Positions 43,627 through 52,060 of a stretch of 64,000 bases of DNA are shown here, in pieces. This DNA comes from DATAGF01 sp963835685 (GTDB taxonomy: Bacteria; Actinomycetota; Thermoleophilia; Miltoncostaeales; Miltoncostaeaceae): positions 62,001 to 126,000 of the forward strand of contig CAWIGI010000014.1 in the NCBI GenBank assembly GCA_963835685.1. The letters are read 5' to 3'. The notes under the pieces are model-generated. The model ran no database searches. It was not told the DNA's origin and saw only the letters and a program-made list of their open reading frames with translations. Each line of letters opens with the position of its first letter. Position 1 is the stretch's first letter. A program made the position numbers and the translations under genes.

Positions 43627-44326
43627 TCAGCCGGGGACGATCGGCGCGGGAGGGTTGTGGCCCGGGATCAGAACGGTCGCGCCCGGCGTCGCGGATCGCC
43701 CGGAACGCGGCCAGGTGCTCCTCGCGGCGGGGGTGGTCGTCGGGCAGCCATCCCTCCGCGAACCACGCGGGATTGGGCCCGGGCGTGTCGCCGGCGATCG
43801 CGACCACGCCGTCGGCCGTCTGCACCATGAACGCGACGTGGCCGTCGGTGTGGCCGGGCGTGTGGATCCAGCGCACCCCCGGCAGAACCTCCCCGGAGGC
43901 GCCCGAGAACGGCCGCTCGGCCGCCCGGTCGCGCCAACCGCGCCCGGCGCGGGCGTGCGGCGTCGCGAGCTCGACCTCGTGGACGTGCAGGTCAACCTCG
44001 CCGAGCTGCGGCAGCGCCGAGACGTGGTCCGAGTGCAGATGGGTGGCGAGGACCGTCCGGACGTCCTCCGGCGAGAGGCCGCGGGCGGCGAGCGCGCCCA
44101 CGAGCATGTCCCCCTGGGTCTGGTAGCCGGGGTCAACGATCACGGCTTCCGACCCGGTGAGCAGCACGGTGTTCGGCCAGGCGATCATCCCGTGGACGGC
44201 GTCCGGCAGGCCCCGGTAGACCCCGAAGGTGCCGAAGGTGGTCGATCCGCTCAACTCGACGACCTCGTCCCCCGTCAGCGCGAAGACGACCCGGTGCGCG
44301 GGGACGAGGACCTCCGCGCGCCACAT
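43627..44326 (-). pseudogene. Metallo-beta-lactamase-fold hydrolase with a +1 frameshift at the end
   Basis: An MBL-fold enzyme (glyoxalase II-like hydrolase). Metal ligands are present: LATHLHSDHVSAL (HxHxDH, about residues 93-104), HTPGHTDGHVAF (His about 155) and AIAGDTPGPNP (Asp about 175). The last metal His is in the next frame: after RAIRDAG the shifted frame reads ATVLIPGHNPPAPIVPG and stops. Length is 3n+1, with one extra base around 43678-43688. If repaired it is about 232 residues. Substrate unknown. ATG 44326 lies three bases after the stop of the small gene upstream. Confidence 0.83.
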
Positions 44327-44329
44327 CGG

Positions 44330-44551
44330 CTAGGAGGCCGCCTCCGTCCGGGCCGAGCCGGCGGCGCGCGCCTCGGCGCGGTCGTGCTCGTAGCACGGGG
44401 CCTGCTGGAAGGGCGCGACCGGGTCGTCCGTGCCGCGCCCGAGGCGGGCGGCGCGCGCGCGCAGCTCGATCCCGGCCCGGCGGGCCTGCGGGGAGAGCGC
44501 CAGCCCGAGGATGCCGCCCGCGATGAGCAGGCGCCGGCGGGGCAGGCTCAC
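44330..44551 (-). CDS. Small protein with one membrane helix or Tat-like start
   Basis: A 73-residue protein, MSLPRRRLLIAGGILGLALSP... with a basic, hydrophobic N-terminus, then an Arg/Ala-rich helical stretch and a single cysteine (QQAPCYEHDR). GTG 44551 overlaps the stop of the GYD gene as GTGA, which supports translation. Function unknown; the overlap is the main evidence. Confidence 0.55.
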   Translation of the reverse strand: MSLPRRRLLIAGGILGLALSPQARRAGIELRARAARLGRGTDDPVAPFQQAPCYEHDRAEARAAGSARTEAAS

Positions 44552-44832
44552 TTCAGGAGCGACAGGAACTCGTCGACGGGGATCGCCGTCAACGTCTGGA
44601 AGTGCGCCGTGCCTCGGGCGCCGAGCTCCACGGAGACGCGCGCGATCACCTTCTCGTCGGGGGCCTCGACGATGTTCACGAAGTCGTAGGGCCCGAGCAC
44701 CGCCCACTGCTGGATCACCTTCGCCCCCATCTGCTCGACCTCGGAGTTCACCTCGAGGAGCCGTTGGGGGTTTGCCTTGAGGGTTCCCACGCCGTGCGGG
44801 CTGAGCGTGCTGAGGAGGATGTAGGTCGGCAC
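44548..44832 (-). CDS. GYD-domain protein
   Basis: A 94-residue ferredoxin-like (dimeric alpha/beta barrel) protein of the GYD family: MPTYILLSTLSPHGVGTLKANPQRL, then the signature VLGPYDFVNIVEAPDE (about residues 56-71), and ARGTAHFQTLTAIPVDEFLSLL. Function unknown for the family. GTG 44832 gives the normal family length and has GGAAGGAG about nine bases upstream; a frame extension to 44859 is possible. First of a minus-strand set with the small membrane protein and the MBL-fold gene. Confidence 0.88.
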   Translation of the reverse strand: MPTYILLSTLSPHGVGTLKANPQRLLEVNSEVEQMGAKVIQQWAVLGPYDFVNIVEAPDEKVIARVSVELGARGTAHFQTLTAIPVDEFLSLLK

Positions 44833-44902
44833 CGTCGTCGGCTCCTTCCGACCGCTCACCGGGACCGGTCGAGCGTACCACCGAGCGGGCCGCGGCCCGC
44901 CC

Positions 44903-45814
44903 TCAGGGGACCCAGCCGCTCAGATCTCGGCCGATCAGCTCGCCCAGCTCGCCCACGTCGTCGCGGAAGTGGTCGCGCAGCTCGGCCGCGAGCTCCGGGT
45001 CGATCTCGCGCCTCCGGGTGACCTGGCGGTTTCCGCGCCGCACGCGCTCGAGCACGCCCAGCCGGTCGACGCCGGCCACCCGCTTCACGCCCCGGGCGAC
45101 GCTCACCAGGGGCGCCGGGGGGCGCTGGGTGAAGCGGGCGACGGCCTCGGCCCGGTGGACCTTGTTCTCGTTGACGCGCGGGAAGTGGGCGCGGCCGTCG
45201 TCGGGGAGGCCGAGGAACGCGAGCGTCCGCCGGTAGACCGCGCCGGTGTCCTCGCGCAGGTCGTCGAAGACGAGCGCCAGGACCTGCTCCCGCGGCAGGA
45301 CGTCGTAGACCCGACGCAGCTGCGCGCCCAGCCGGGCCGCGTCGCCGTACTGGAGGAACTCGGGCACGCGGACGCGCGGCGGCAGGTGCTCGCCCCGGCT
45401 CCTGGCCTCCTGGAGCGCCCAGGCCCGCGCCGGGTCGGGCTCGTCCTCGTCGAGCATGTAGAGGAGCTGCGAGTGCAGCGACGGCACCAGGTCGATCGGG
45501 TTCCGGAGCATCACGACGACCCGCGCGTCCGGGTCGAAGGCCGCGATGTTGCGCGCCGCGTCGGTCGAGTAGAGGTACCAGACCGACGCCTCGCCGACGG
45601 CCAGGTGCTCGTCGGTCGCCGCCTCGAAGAGGCGCAGGTAGTGCGCCTCCGTGCGCTGCCCGGGCGCGTAGTAGTAGTCGAAGTCCCCGCAGAAGTAGTG
45701 GGGCTCCTTGGGCTGCGAGAGGAACGCCCCGGGGTGCTCGCGCAGGTACTCGCTGAGCGCCGTGGTCCCGCACTTCGGCGCCCCGAGGATGAAGAAGTTC
45801 GGCCGCCGCCCCAC
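44903..45814 (-). CDS. PAPS-dependent sulfotransferase
   Basis: A 303-residue sulfotransferase. The 5' phosphosulfate loop FILGAPKCGTTALSEYL (about residues 9-25), the 3' phosphate site VVVMLRNPIDLVPSLHSQLLYM (about 112-133), and a conserved pattern KEPHYFCGDFDYY. It would transfer sulfate from PAPS to a carbohydrate or lipid, and links in theory to the Sat gene at 25 kb. GTG 45814 is chosen over 45835: the family N-terminus starts there and a TAGCGT box is eight bases upstream. Confidence 0.88.
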   Translation of the reverse strand: MGRRPNFFILGAPKCGTTALSEYLREHPGAFLSQPKEPHYFCGDFDYYYAPGQRTEAHYLRLFEAATDEHLAVGEASVWYLYSTDAARNIAAFDPDARVVVMLRNPIDLVPSLHSQLLYMLDEDEPDPARAWALQEARSRGEHLPPRVRVPEFLQYGDAARLGAQLRRVYDVLPREQVLALVFDDLREDTGAVYRRTLAFLGLPDDGRAHFPRVNENKVHRAEAVARFTQRPPAPLVSVARGVKRVAGVDRLGVLERVRRGNRQVTRRREIDPELAAELRDHFRDDVGELGELIGRDLSGWVP

Positions 45815-45822
45815 GGCCGGTG

Positions 45823-45852
45823 ACGCTAGCAGCACCCGGCCGCGCGTAGTCT
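45823..45852. promoter_or_regulatory. Divergent leaderless promoters
   Basis: Minus-strand TAGCGT (45823-45828) is eight bases from GTG 45814; plus-strand TAGTCT (45847-45852) is seven bases from ATG 45860. Confidence 0.5.
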
Positions 45853-45859
45853 TGGGCCG

Positions 45860-46153
45860 ATGGAGCGGACCTCCTCACCGGCCGCGATCGCGCCCGCGAC
45901 GAGCCGGGGCGGGCGCAGGCCGGTCGCGGTGCTCGTCCTCGGGATCGTCTCCCTCGTCACCGGGCTCGCGGTGGTGACGCTGCTCTGCGCCGTCGTCGCC
46001 ATCACGCTGGCCTCGCTGGAGCTCCAGGACCAGTCCGAGGGGCGCGGCGACCCGGGCCGGCGGGGCCTGGCCGTCGCCGGGATGGTGTGCGCGATCTGCG
46101 CCCTCTGCATCTGGATCCCCGTGGTAATCGCGGTCGGGATCGCCCAGGCGTGA
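45860..46153 (+). CDS. DUF4190-like small membrane protein
   Basis: A 97-residue protein with two membrane helices (VAVLVLGIVSLVTGLAVVTLLCAVVAITLA and VAGMVCAICALCIWIPVVIAVGIA), flanking a polar loop LELQDQSEGRGDPGRRG. This is the layout of DUF4190-type proteins. Function unknown. ATG 45860 follows a leaderless -10. GTGA overlap with the next membrane gene. Confidence 0.75.
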   Translation: MERTSSPAAIAPATSRGGRRPVAVLVLGIVSLVTGLAVVTLLCAVVAITLASLELQDQSEGRGDPGRRGLAVAGMVCAICALCIWIPVVIAVGIAQA

Positions 46154-46602
46154 GCGCCCGCCGCCAGGCCATCCTCCGCCCTCGGCGGAGCGGGGCGCCC
46201 TACGTCGGCATGCTGTCCGGGATCCTCGTCGTGGTCGCGGCCTTCCTGCCGTGGTACGCCACGAACCTCGGCCCCCCGTTCTCCCCCGAGAGCGTCGCGG
46301 GTTGGGAGGCCAGCAACCTGGCGAAGGCCTCCGTCTTCATGGGGGCGATCGTCGCCGTCGCCTCGGCCGTCGCCGCGCTGGAGGCCCGCGGCGGGATGCG
46401 CCTCGACTCCCCGGTGGGCGACGCCGTCGCCTGGGTGGTCATCGGCGCGTCGGTCATCGCCGCGGTGCTCGTGGGCTACCGGCTGCTGGTGCTGCCCGAC
46501 CCGGCGCAGTTCCTGTCGCGCGAGATCGGCGTCTACCTCGCGGCGGCCGGCGCGCTCGGCGGCATCCTCAGCGGGCTCGCGCTCCTCGCCACACGGGAGT
46601 AA
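46150..46602 (+). CDS. Four-helix membrane protein
   Basis: A 150-residue protein starting at GTG 46150 (GTGA overlap with the previous stop). Helices: YVGMLSGILVVVAAFLPWYATN, VFMGAIVAVASAVAALEA, AVAWVVIGASVIAAVLVGYRLL and VYLAAAGALGGILSGLALLA. FLPWY after the first helix recalls the protein at 43165. Function unknown. Followed by a small GC hairpin at 46609-46621. Confidence 0.75.
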   Translation: MSARRQAILRPRRSGAPYVGMLSGILVVVAAFLPWYATNLGPPFSPESVAGWEASNLAKASVFMGAIVAVASAVAALEARGGMRLDSPVGDAVAWVVIGASVIAAVLVGYRLLVLPDPAQFLSREIGVYLAAAGALGGILSGLALLATRE

Positions 46603-46608
46603 GGCGCA

Positions 46609-46621
46609 CCGGCTTCGCCGG
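46609..46621. terminator. Short GC hairpin between convergent genes
   Basis: CCGGC-TTC-GCCGG, seven bases after the plus-strand stop and before the convergent gene's stop at 46664. Confidence 0.35.
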
Positions 46622-46663
46622 GGCGGGCGCCGGAAAAAGCGGCTGATGCCCTTGAGCGCACCG

Positions 46664-46864
46664 TCATGCCCGGGCCCTGCGGATCCAGTAGCCGGCGCTG
46701 ACGAGCAGGGCGAGCGCGACGAGGAGGAGCAGCGCGAAGACGAGGTGGGCCGCGATGCCGCCGAGCTGGACGACGACGCTGGCGAGGCCGGCCACCACGG
46801 CCGCGCCGATCGCCGAGGCCGTCGCCAGGCCCGCCGCCCGCGGGTTGGGGGTGCCCTGCGCCAT
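46664..46864 (-). CDS. Small two-helix membrane protein
   Basis: A 66-residue protein, MAQGTPNPRAAGLATASAIGAAVVAGLASVVVQLGG, then AAHLVFALLLLVALALLVSAGYWIRRARA. ATG 46864 is seven bases from TACCGT (46872-46877), the leaderless spacing, which supports it against the longer open frame to 47083. Function unknown. Confidence 0.6.
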   Translation of the reverse strand: MAQGTPNPRAAGLATASAIGAAVVAGLASVVVQLGGIAAHLVFALLLLVALALLVSAGYWIRRARA

Positions 46865-46905
46865 CCCCGTCACGGTAGCGCCCGGCCACCGGCCGGGCGG
46901 GGACG

Positions 46906-47034
46906 TCAGGCCCCGAGCAGCACGGCCACGTGCAGCCAGGCGAGCAGCGCGCCGGCCGAGGTGAGCAGGAGGGCCAGCGCCCAACCCGGCATCCCGGAGC
47001 CGCGACCCGGGCGGGACCGCGCGCGGCGCCTCAT
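46906..47034 (-). CDS. 42-residue small membrane protein
   Basis: ATG 47034 opens a 42-codon frame: MRRRARSRPGRGSG followed by a single hydrophobic helix MPGWALALLLTSAGALLAW, then LHVAVLLGA and TGA. GGGAGG lies seven bases upstream. The basic N-terminus would sit in the cytoplasm. No family known. The Shine-Dalgarno overlaps one arm of a palindrome shared with ligD-Pol, suggesting joint control. Confidence 0.55.
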   Translation of the reverse strand: MRRRARSRPGRGSGMPGWALALLLTSAGALLAWLHVAVLLGA

Positions 47035-47043
47035 GGTGACCTC

Positions 47044-47068
47044 CCGATGCATTCACCAGGTGCATCGG
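47044..47068. promoter_or_regulatory. Perfect palindrome CCGATGCA-N9-TGCATCGG
   Basis: Eight-base arms with a nine-base spacer between the divergent small membrane gene (47034) and the LigD-Pol gene (47107). Likely operator or RNA hairpin; the protein is not known. Confidence 0.6.
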
Positions 47069-47106
47069 CCGTCGGACCATCAACCTTGAGAAGGTCGACC
47101 CCAGCC

Positions 47107-48174
47107 ATGGCCGCGAGCGATGCCACGATCGTCGAGGCCGGGGGGCGCGAGGTGCGCGTCTCCAGCCCCGATCGCGTGATCTTCCCGGAGACCAGGCGGT
47201 CGGCCCCGGTGACGAAGCTCGACGTCGTCAGGTACTACCTCGCGGTCGGCGAGGGCATCATGCGCGCGCTCGAGCGGCGGCCCACGACCCTCGAGCGCTG
47301 GCCGAAGGGCGTGCACCCGGGCATCGTGCTCTCGACGCGCGACCGGAGCGGCGGCGACGCCTTCTTCCAGAAGCGGATCCCGCGCGGGGCTCCCGACTAC
47401 GTCCGGACCGCGCGGATCCGGTTCCCGTCGGGCCGGCACGCGGATGAGATCTGTCCCACGGAGGTCGCCGTCGTCGCCTGGGCGGCGCAGATGGGGACGC
47501 TGACGTTCCACCCGTGGCCGGTCCGGAGCGACGACGTCGACCACCCGGACGAGCTGCGCCTGGACCTCGACCCGCAGCCCGGGAGGGACTTCGCCGACGC
47601 CGTGCGCGTGGCCGGCGAGGCCCGCGCGCTGCTGGACGAGCTTGGTTACGTCGGCTTCCCAAAGACCTCGGGGGGGCGGGGCGTGCACATCTACGTCCGG
47701 ATCGAGCCGCGCTGGACGTTCACCGACGTCCGCCACGCCGCGATCGCCTTCGGGCGGGAGCTCGAGCGGCGCCTGCCGGGCCAGGTGACCACCAGGTGGT
47801 GGAAGGAGGAGCGCGGCGAGCGCATCTTCGTCGACTACAACCAGAACGCGCGCGACCGCACGATCGCCTCGGCGTACAGCGTGCGGCCGAGGCCGGGGGC
47901 GCCGGTCTCGGCGCCGCTGACCTGGGACGAGCTCGCCGAGGCCGCGCCGGAGGACTTCACGGTCGCGACGATGCCCGCGCGCTTCGCCGAGGTCGGCGAT
48001 CGCCACGCGGCGATCGACGACGTCCCCCACTCCCTGCAGCCGCTGCTCGACATGTACGAGCGCGACGAGACCGCCGGGGAGGCCGACATGCCCTACCCGC
48101 CCGACTATCCGAAGATGCCGGGAGAGCCGAAGCGCGTCCAGCCGTCGCGCGACCGCGACCGGCCGCGGGACTGA
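47107..48174 (+). CDS. LigD polymerase-domain protein (NHEJ primase-polymerase)
   Basis: A 355-residue stand-alone LigD-Pol domain (archaeo-eukaryotic primase superfamily), which fills in ends in bacterial non-homologous end joining. Seen: SPDRVIFPETRR...VTKLDVVRYYLAVGEGIMRALERRPTTLERWP, FFQKRIPRGAPDYV (about residues 85-98), the catalytic Asp pair in LRLDLDPQPG (about 156-165), SGGRGVHIYVRI with His (about 190-201) and FVDYNQNARDRTIASAYSVRPRPGAPVSAPLTWDEL. No ligase, nuclease or Ku gene is in the window. ATG 47107; converges with xth. Confidence 0.9.
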   Translation: MAASDATIVEAGGREVRVSSPDRVIFPETRRSAPVTKLDVVRYYLAVGEGIMRALERRPTTLERWPKGVHPGIVLSTRDRSGGDAFFQKRIPRGAPDYVRTARIRFPSGRHADEICPTEVAVVAWAAQMGTLTFHPWPVRSDDVDHPDELRLDLDPQPGRDFADAVRVAGEARALLDELGYVGFPKTSGGRGVHIYVRIEPRWTFTDVRHAAIAFGRELERRLPGQVTTRWWKEERGERIFVDYNQNARDRTIASAYSVRPRPGAPVSAPLTWDELAEAAPEDFTVATMPARFAEVGDRHAAIDDVPHSLQPLLDMYERDETAGEADMPYPPDYPKMPGEPKRVQPSRDRDRPRD

Positions 48175-49047
48175 CTACGGCGTCTCGGGCGCCTGCGGCA
48201 GCTTCTTCGCCCCCCGCCGGGTCACCGGCGCCGACGGCGGCGGCACGACCGGCCCGATGTCCCCGTCGGGCGCCTCGTCCAGGTCGACCATCACCGGCGC
48301 GTGGTCGCTCGGGCCGCTGCCCTTGCGCGCCTGCCGGTCGACCCATGCCGCCCGCACCCGGCCCGCGACGCTCGCGCCGGCGAGCACCAGGTCGATGCGC
48401 ATCCCGAGGTCCTGATGGAACATCCCCGCGCGGTAGTCCCAGTAGGTGAAGACCCGCTCGCCCGGCCAGCGGTCGCGCACGACGTCGTGCAGGCCGACAT
48501 CCATCAGCTCCGCGAGGGCCGCCCGCTCGGGCGCCGTCACGTGGGTCTGGCCCACGTAGGCATCGGGGTCGAAGACGTCGTCGTCGGTCGGCGCGATGTT
48601 CATGTCGCCGCACACGACGGTCGCCTCCGGGCCGGCGGCGACCATCTCCCGCAGCGAGGACAGCCAGGCGAGCTTGTAGGCGTAGTGCTCCGAGCCGGGG
48701 GTCCGCCCGTTCGGCACGTACACGGACACCACCCTGATCCCGCCGCAGGTCGCGGAGATCGCCCGCGCCTCAGGCTGCGGGAAGCCCGGCCCGTCGGGGA
48801 GGCCCGTCACCACGTCGTCGAGCCCCGCGCGCGAGAGGATGGCCACCCCGTTCCACGTCGCCTCGCCGTAGACGGCCACCTCGTACCCGCGCGCGGCGAG
48901 CTCGTCGCCGAGCAGCTCGAGGAAGGCGTCGTCGGCGAGCTTGGTCTCCTGAAGGCACACGACGTCCGGGCGCCGCTCGTCGAGCCACGGCAGCAGCCGC
49001 GGCACGCGCTGCTTCACCGAGTTGACGTTCCAGGTCGCGAGCCGCAC
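48175..49047 (-). CDS. xth: Exodeoxyribonuclease III / AP endonuclease
   Basis: A 290-residue ExoIII-type enzyme of base-excision repair. Motifs: RLATWNVNSVKQR (residues 2-14), CLQETKLAD with the metal Glu (about 33-41), VVSVYVPNGRTPGSEHY, VCGDMNIAPTDDDVFD (about 143-158), DLGMRIDLVLAG and the catalytic SDHAPVMVDL. The tail after about 265 is Pro-rich. GTG 49047 is chosen over 49068, as it begins the family core and lies eight bases from TACCGT (49056-49061). Its stop is adjacent to that of the convergent LigD-Pol gene, so two repair genes meet tail to tail. Confidence 0.94.
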   Translation of the reverse strand: MRLATWNVNSVKQRVPRLLPWLDERRPDVVCLQETKLADDAFLELLGDELAARGYEVAVYGEATWNGVAILSRAGLDDVVTGLPDGPGFPQPEARAISATCGGIRVVSVYVPNGRTPGSEHYAYKLAWLSSLREMVAAGPEATVVCGDMNIAPTDDDVFDPDAYVGQTHVTAPERAALAELMDVGLHDVVRDRWPGERVFTYWDYRAGMFHQDLGMRIDLVLAGASVAGRVRAAWVDRQARKGSGPSDHAPVMVDLDEAPDGDIGPVVPPPSAPVTRRGAKKLPQAPETP

Positions 49048-49055
49048 CGGACCAC

Positions 49056-49078
49056 ACGGTACCGGCACCGGCTAGGGT
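49056..49078. promoter_or_regulatory. Divergent leaderless promoters
   Basis: Minus-strand TACCGT (49056-49061) is eight bases from GTG 49047; plus-strand TAGGGT (49073-49078) is eight bases from ATG 49087. Confidence 0.5.
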
Positions 49079-49086
49079 GACGGCGC

Positions 49087-49443
49087 ATGGCGGACGACCC
49101 GTTCACGACGGCCCTGGAGGACAGCCGGGAGGTCGGCCTCACGGTCACGGGGCGGCGGTCCGGCCGGGAGATCTCCCACCCGGTCTGGTTCGTGCGGGAG
49201 GGCGGCGTTCTCTACCTGGTGCCGGTGAGGGGATCGGACGGCGACTGGTACAGGAACGTGGTCAGGACGCCGACGATCCGCCTCGCCGCCGGGGGAGCCC
49301 AGATCGAGGCGCGCGCCACCCCGATCTCCGATGCCGCCAGGCTCGAAGAGGTCTTCGACAAGTTCCGGGCCAGGTACGGCGCCCGGGACGTGGCGGCGTA
49401 CTTCCCGAAGCAGGACGCCGCCGTCGAGGTGCAGCTGGCCTGA
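49087..49443 (+). CDS. DDN/DUF385-like F420-dependent protein
   Basis: A 118-residue split-barrel protein of the deazaflavin-dependent nitroreductase (DDN/AclJ, DUF385) family: EVGLTVTGRRSGREISHPVWFVREGGVLYLVPVRGSDGDWYRNVVRTPTIRLAAGG. The Arg/Lys-rich RRSGRE and the W-Y-R-N segment are those that hold F420 in relatives. Quinone or nitro-compound reduction is a family possibility; substrate unknown. ATG 49087 has a leaderless promoter. Convergent with clpB; shared hairpin at 49441-49463. Confidence 0.87.
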   Translation: MADDPFTTALEDSREVGLTVTGRRSGREISHPVWFVREGGVLYLVPVRGSDGDWYRNVVRTPTIRLAAGGAQIEARATPISDAARLEEVFDKFRARYGARDVAAYFPKQDAAVEVQLA

Positions 49444-49463
49444 GCCGCCACCGGGGCGGCTCA
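49441..49463. terminator. Bidirectional hairpin at the end of the heat-shock operon
   Basis: TGAGCCGCC (49441-49449), loop ACCGG, GGCGGCTCA (49455-49463): a perfect 9-bp stem that includes the stop codon of the DDN-like gene and lies six bases after the clpB stop. Confidence 0.7.
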
Positions 49464-49468
49464 GGCGA

Positions 49469-52060
49469 TCAGCGGACGGCCGGCTCGGCGACCGCGAAGG
49501 TCAGCTCGTCGCCGTCGGCGTCGACGACCACCCGGTCGCCGTCGCGCACCTCGCCGGCGAGGATCCGCTGGGCGAGCGCGTTCTCGATCCGCCGCTGGAC
49601 CAGCCGCTTCAGCGGGCGGGCGCCGTAGGCGGGGTCGTAGCCCTCGCGCGCCAGCAGCTCGGCCGCGGCGTCCGTGAGCTCGAGCTCCACGCCGCGCTCG
49701 TCCAGGCGCCGGCGCAGGCGGGCCACCTGGAGCTCGACGATCTCCGCGAGCTGCTCGCGGTCGAGGCGGCCGAAGACGACGATCTCGTCCACGCGGTTGA
49801 GGAACTCGGGGCGGAAGTGGTCGCGAAGCGCGCCGATCACCCGCTCCTCCGCGATCTCCTCGTCGGCGGCGTCGGCCAGGAACTGGCTGCCGATGTTGCT
49901 GGTCATGATCACGACGGTGTTGGTGAAGTCGACGACGCGCCCCTGGCCGTCGGTCAGGCGCCCGTCGTCGAGCAGCTGCAGGAGCACGTTGAAGACGTCG
50001 GCGTGCGCCTTCTCGATCTCGTCGAGCAGCAGCACCGAGTAGGGGCGGCGGCGCACCGCCTCGGTGAGCTGGCCGCCCTCCTCGAAGCCAACGTAGCCCG
50101 GCGGGGCGCCGATCAGGCGCGCGACCGCGTGGCGCTCCATGTACTCGCTCATGTCGATGCGGACCATGGCCCGCTCGTCGTCGAACATGAACTCGGCCAG
50201 CGCCCGGGCGAGCTCGGTCTTCCCCACGCCGGTCGGGCCCAGGAAGATGAACGAGCCGATGGGCCGGCTCGGGTCCGAGAGGCCGGCGCGCGCCCGGCGG
50301 AGGGCGTTGGCCACGGCGGAGACGGCCGAGTCCTGGCCGACGACCCGCTCGTGCAGGCGCTCCTCCATGTGCAGGAGCTTCTCGACCTCGCCCTCCATCA
50401 GGCGGCTGACCGGCACGCCGGTCCAGGACGCCACCACCTCGGCCACGTCCTCCTCGTCGACCTCCTCCTTGAGCATGCGCCGGCTCGCCTGCTGCTCGGC
50501 CAGCTCGTCGTTGGCCGCCTCGAGCGCCTTCTCGAGCTCGGGCAGGGTGCCGTACTGCAGGCGCGCGGCCCCCTCCAGGTCGCCGTCGCGCTGGGCCCGC
50601 TCCAGCTCCTGGCGGGCGGTCTCGATCTGCTCCTTCACCTCGCGGATGCGCGCGATGGTGGCCTTCTCGAGCTCCCAGTGAGCCCGCATCGCGTCGGCCT
50701 CCTCGCGCAGCGAGGCGAGCTCCTCGGCGATCGCGTCCCGCCGCGCCTCCGAGCCGGGGTCCGTCTCGGGCTCGAGGGCCTGCTGCTCGATCTCGAGCTG
50801 CATGATGCGCCGCTGCACGGCGTCGAGCTCGGCCGGCACCGAGTCGATCTCGATCCGCAGCCGGCTGGCGGCCTCGTCGATGAGGTCGATCGCCTTGTCG
50901 GGCAGGAAGCGGGCGGTGATGTAGCGGTCCGACAGCCGGGCGGCGGCGACCAGCGCGCCGTCCTGGATGCGGACGCCGTGGTGCACTTCGTAGCGCTCCT
51001 TCAGGCCGCGGAGGATCGCCACCGTGTCCTCGACCGAGGGCTCGCCCACCATCACGGGCTGGAAGCGGCGCTCGAGGGCCGCGTCCTTCTCGACGTGCTT
51101 GCGGTACTCGTCGAGGGTGGTGGCGCCCACGGCCCGCAGCTCGCCCCGGGCCAGCATCGGCTTCAGGAGGTTGGCGGCGTCCACCGCGCCCTCGGCCGCC
51201 CCCGCCCCGACGATCGTGTGCAGCTCGTCGATGAAGAGGATGATCTGGCCGGCGGCGTCCTGGATCTCCTTGAGCACGGCCTTGAGGCGGTCCTCGAACT
51301 CGCCGCGGTACTTCGCGCCGGCCAGCAGGCCGCCGATGTCGAGGGCCACGACGCGCTTCCCGGCCAGGCCCTCGGGGATGTCGCCGGCCACGATCCGCTG
51401 CGCCAGGCCCTCGACGATCGCGGTCTTGCCGGTGCCCGGCTCCCCGATCAGCACGGGGTTGTTCTTGGTGCGCCGCGACAGCACCTGGATGACCCGCCGG
51501 ATCTCCTCGTCGCGGCCGATGACGGGGTCGAGCGCCCCCTGCTCCGCGGCCTCGGTGAGGTCGCGCCCGTACTGCTCGAGGGCCTGGTACTTGTCCTCCG
51601 GGTTGGGGTCGGTCACCCGCGCCGAGCCGCGCACCGACTGCAGGGCGCTCAGCAGCCCGTCGCGGGTCACCCCGCTCGAGCCCATCGCCTCGCGCGCGGG
51701 CGAGGGCTCCTCCAGCAGCGCCAGCAGCAGGTGCTCGGTGGAGATGTACTCGTCCGACAGCCCCTCGGCCTCCCGGCCGGCGCGCCGCAGGACCGCGCGG
51801 TAGGCGTTCGAGAGCTCGGCGCCTGCGGCCGCGCCGCTCACCCGAGCGCGGCGCTCGATGGCGGCCACCGTCGCGGCGCGCAGCGCCGCCAGGTCAGCGC
51901 CCGCACGCTGGAGCACGGGCTCCACGACGCCCTCGCGGGCGTCGAGGAGCGCGAGGAGCAGGTGCTCGGGCTCGACGACCTGGTTGCCGCGGTCGCCCGC
52001 GAGGCGCGCGGACTCGGCGATCGCCTGCTGTGCCCGCTCGGTCGGCTTGTCCACCGCCAT
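49469..52060 (-). CDS. clpB: ATP-dependent chaperone ClpB
   Basis: An 863-residue Hsp100 disaggregase working with DnaK. N-domain (VEPEHLLLALLDAREGV), AAA+ module 1 with Walker A GEPGTGKT (about residues 208-215), the long coiled-coil middle domain (LEPETDPGSEARRDAIAEELASLREEADAMRAHWELEK), AAA+ module 2 with Walker A GPTGVGKTELARALAEFMF (about 605) and the C-terminal D2-small domain. Last gene of the dnaK operon. ATG 52060 overlaps the hspR stop by one base. HspR-linked clpB is typical of actinobacteria. Confidence 0.97.
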   Translation of the reverse strand: MAVDKPTERAQQAIAESARLAGDRGNQVVEPEHLLLALLDAREGVVEPVLQRAGADLAALRAATVAAIERRARVSGAAAGAELSNAYRAVLRRAGREAEGLSDEYISTEHLLLALLEEPSPAREAMGSSGVTRDGLLSALQSVRGSARVTDPNPEDKYQALEQYGRDLTEAAEQGALDPVIGRDEEIRRVIQVLSRRTKNNPVLIGEPGTGKTAIVEGLAQRIVAGDIPEGLAGKRVVALDIGGLLAGAKYRGEFEDRLKAVLKEIQDAAGQIILFIDELHTIVGAGAAEGAVDAANLLKPMLARGELRAVGATTLDEYRKHVEKDAALERRFQPVMVGEPSVEDTVAILRGLKERYEVHHGVRIQDGALVAAARLSDRYITARFLPDKAIDLIDEAASRLRIEIDSVPAELDAVQRRIMQLEIEQQALEPETDPGSEARRDAIAEELASLREEADAMRAHWELEKATIARIREVKEQIETARQELERAQRDGDLEGAARLQYGTLPELEKALEAANDELAEQQASRRMLKEEVDEEDVAEVVASWTGVPVSRLMEGEVEKLLHMEERLHERVVGQDSAVSAVANALRRARAGLSDPSRPIGSFIFLGPTGVGKTELARALAEFMFDDERAMVRIDMSEYMERHAVARLIGAPPGYVGFEEGGQLTEAVRRRPYSVLLLDEIEKAHADVFNVLLQLLDDGRLTDGQGRVVDFTNTVVIMTSNIGSQFLADAADEEIAEERVIGALRDHFRPEFLNRVDEIVVFGRLDREQLAEIVELQVARLRRRLDERGVELELTDAAAELLAREGYDPAYGARPLKRLVQRRIENALAQRILAGEVRDGDRVVVDADGDELTFAVAEPAVR

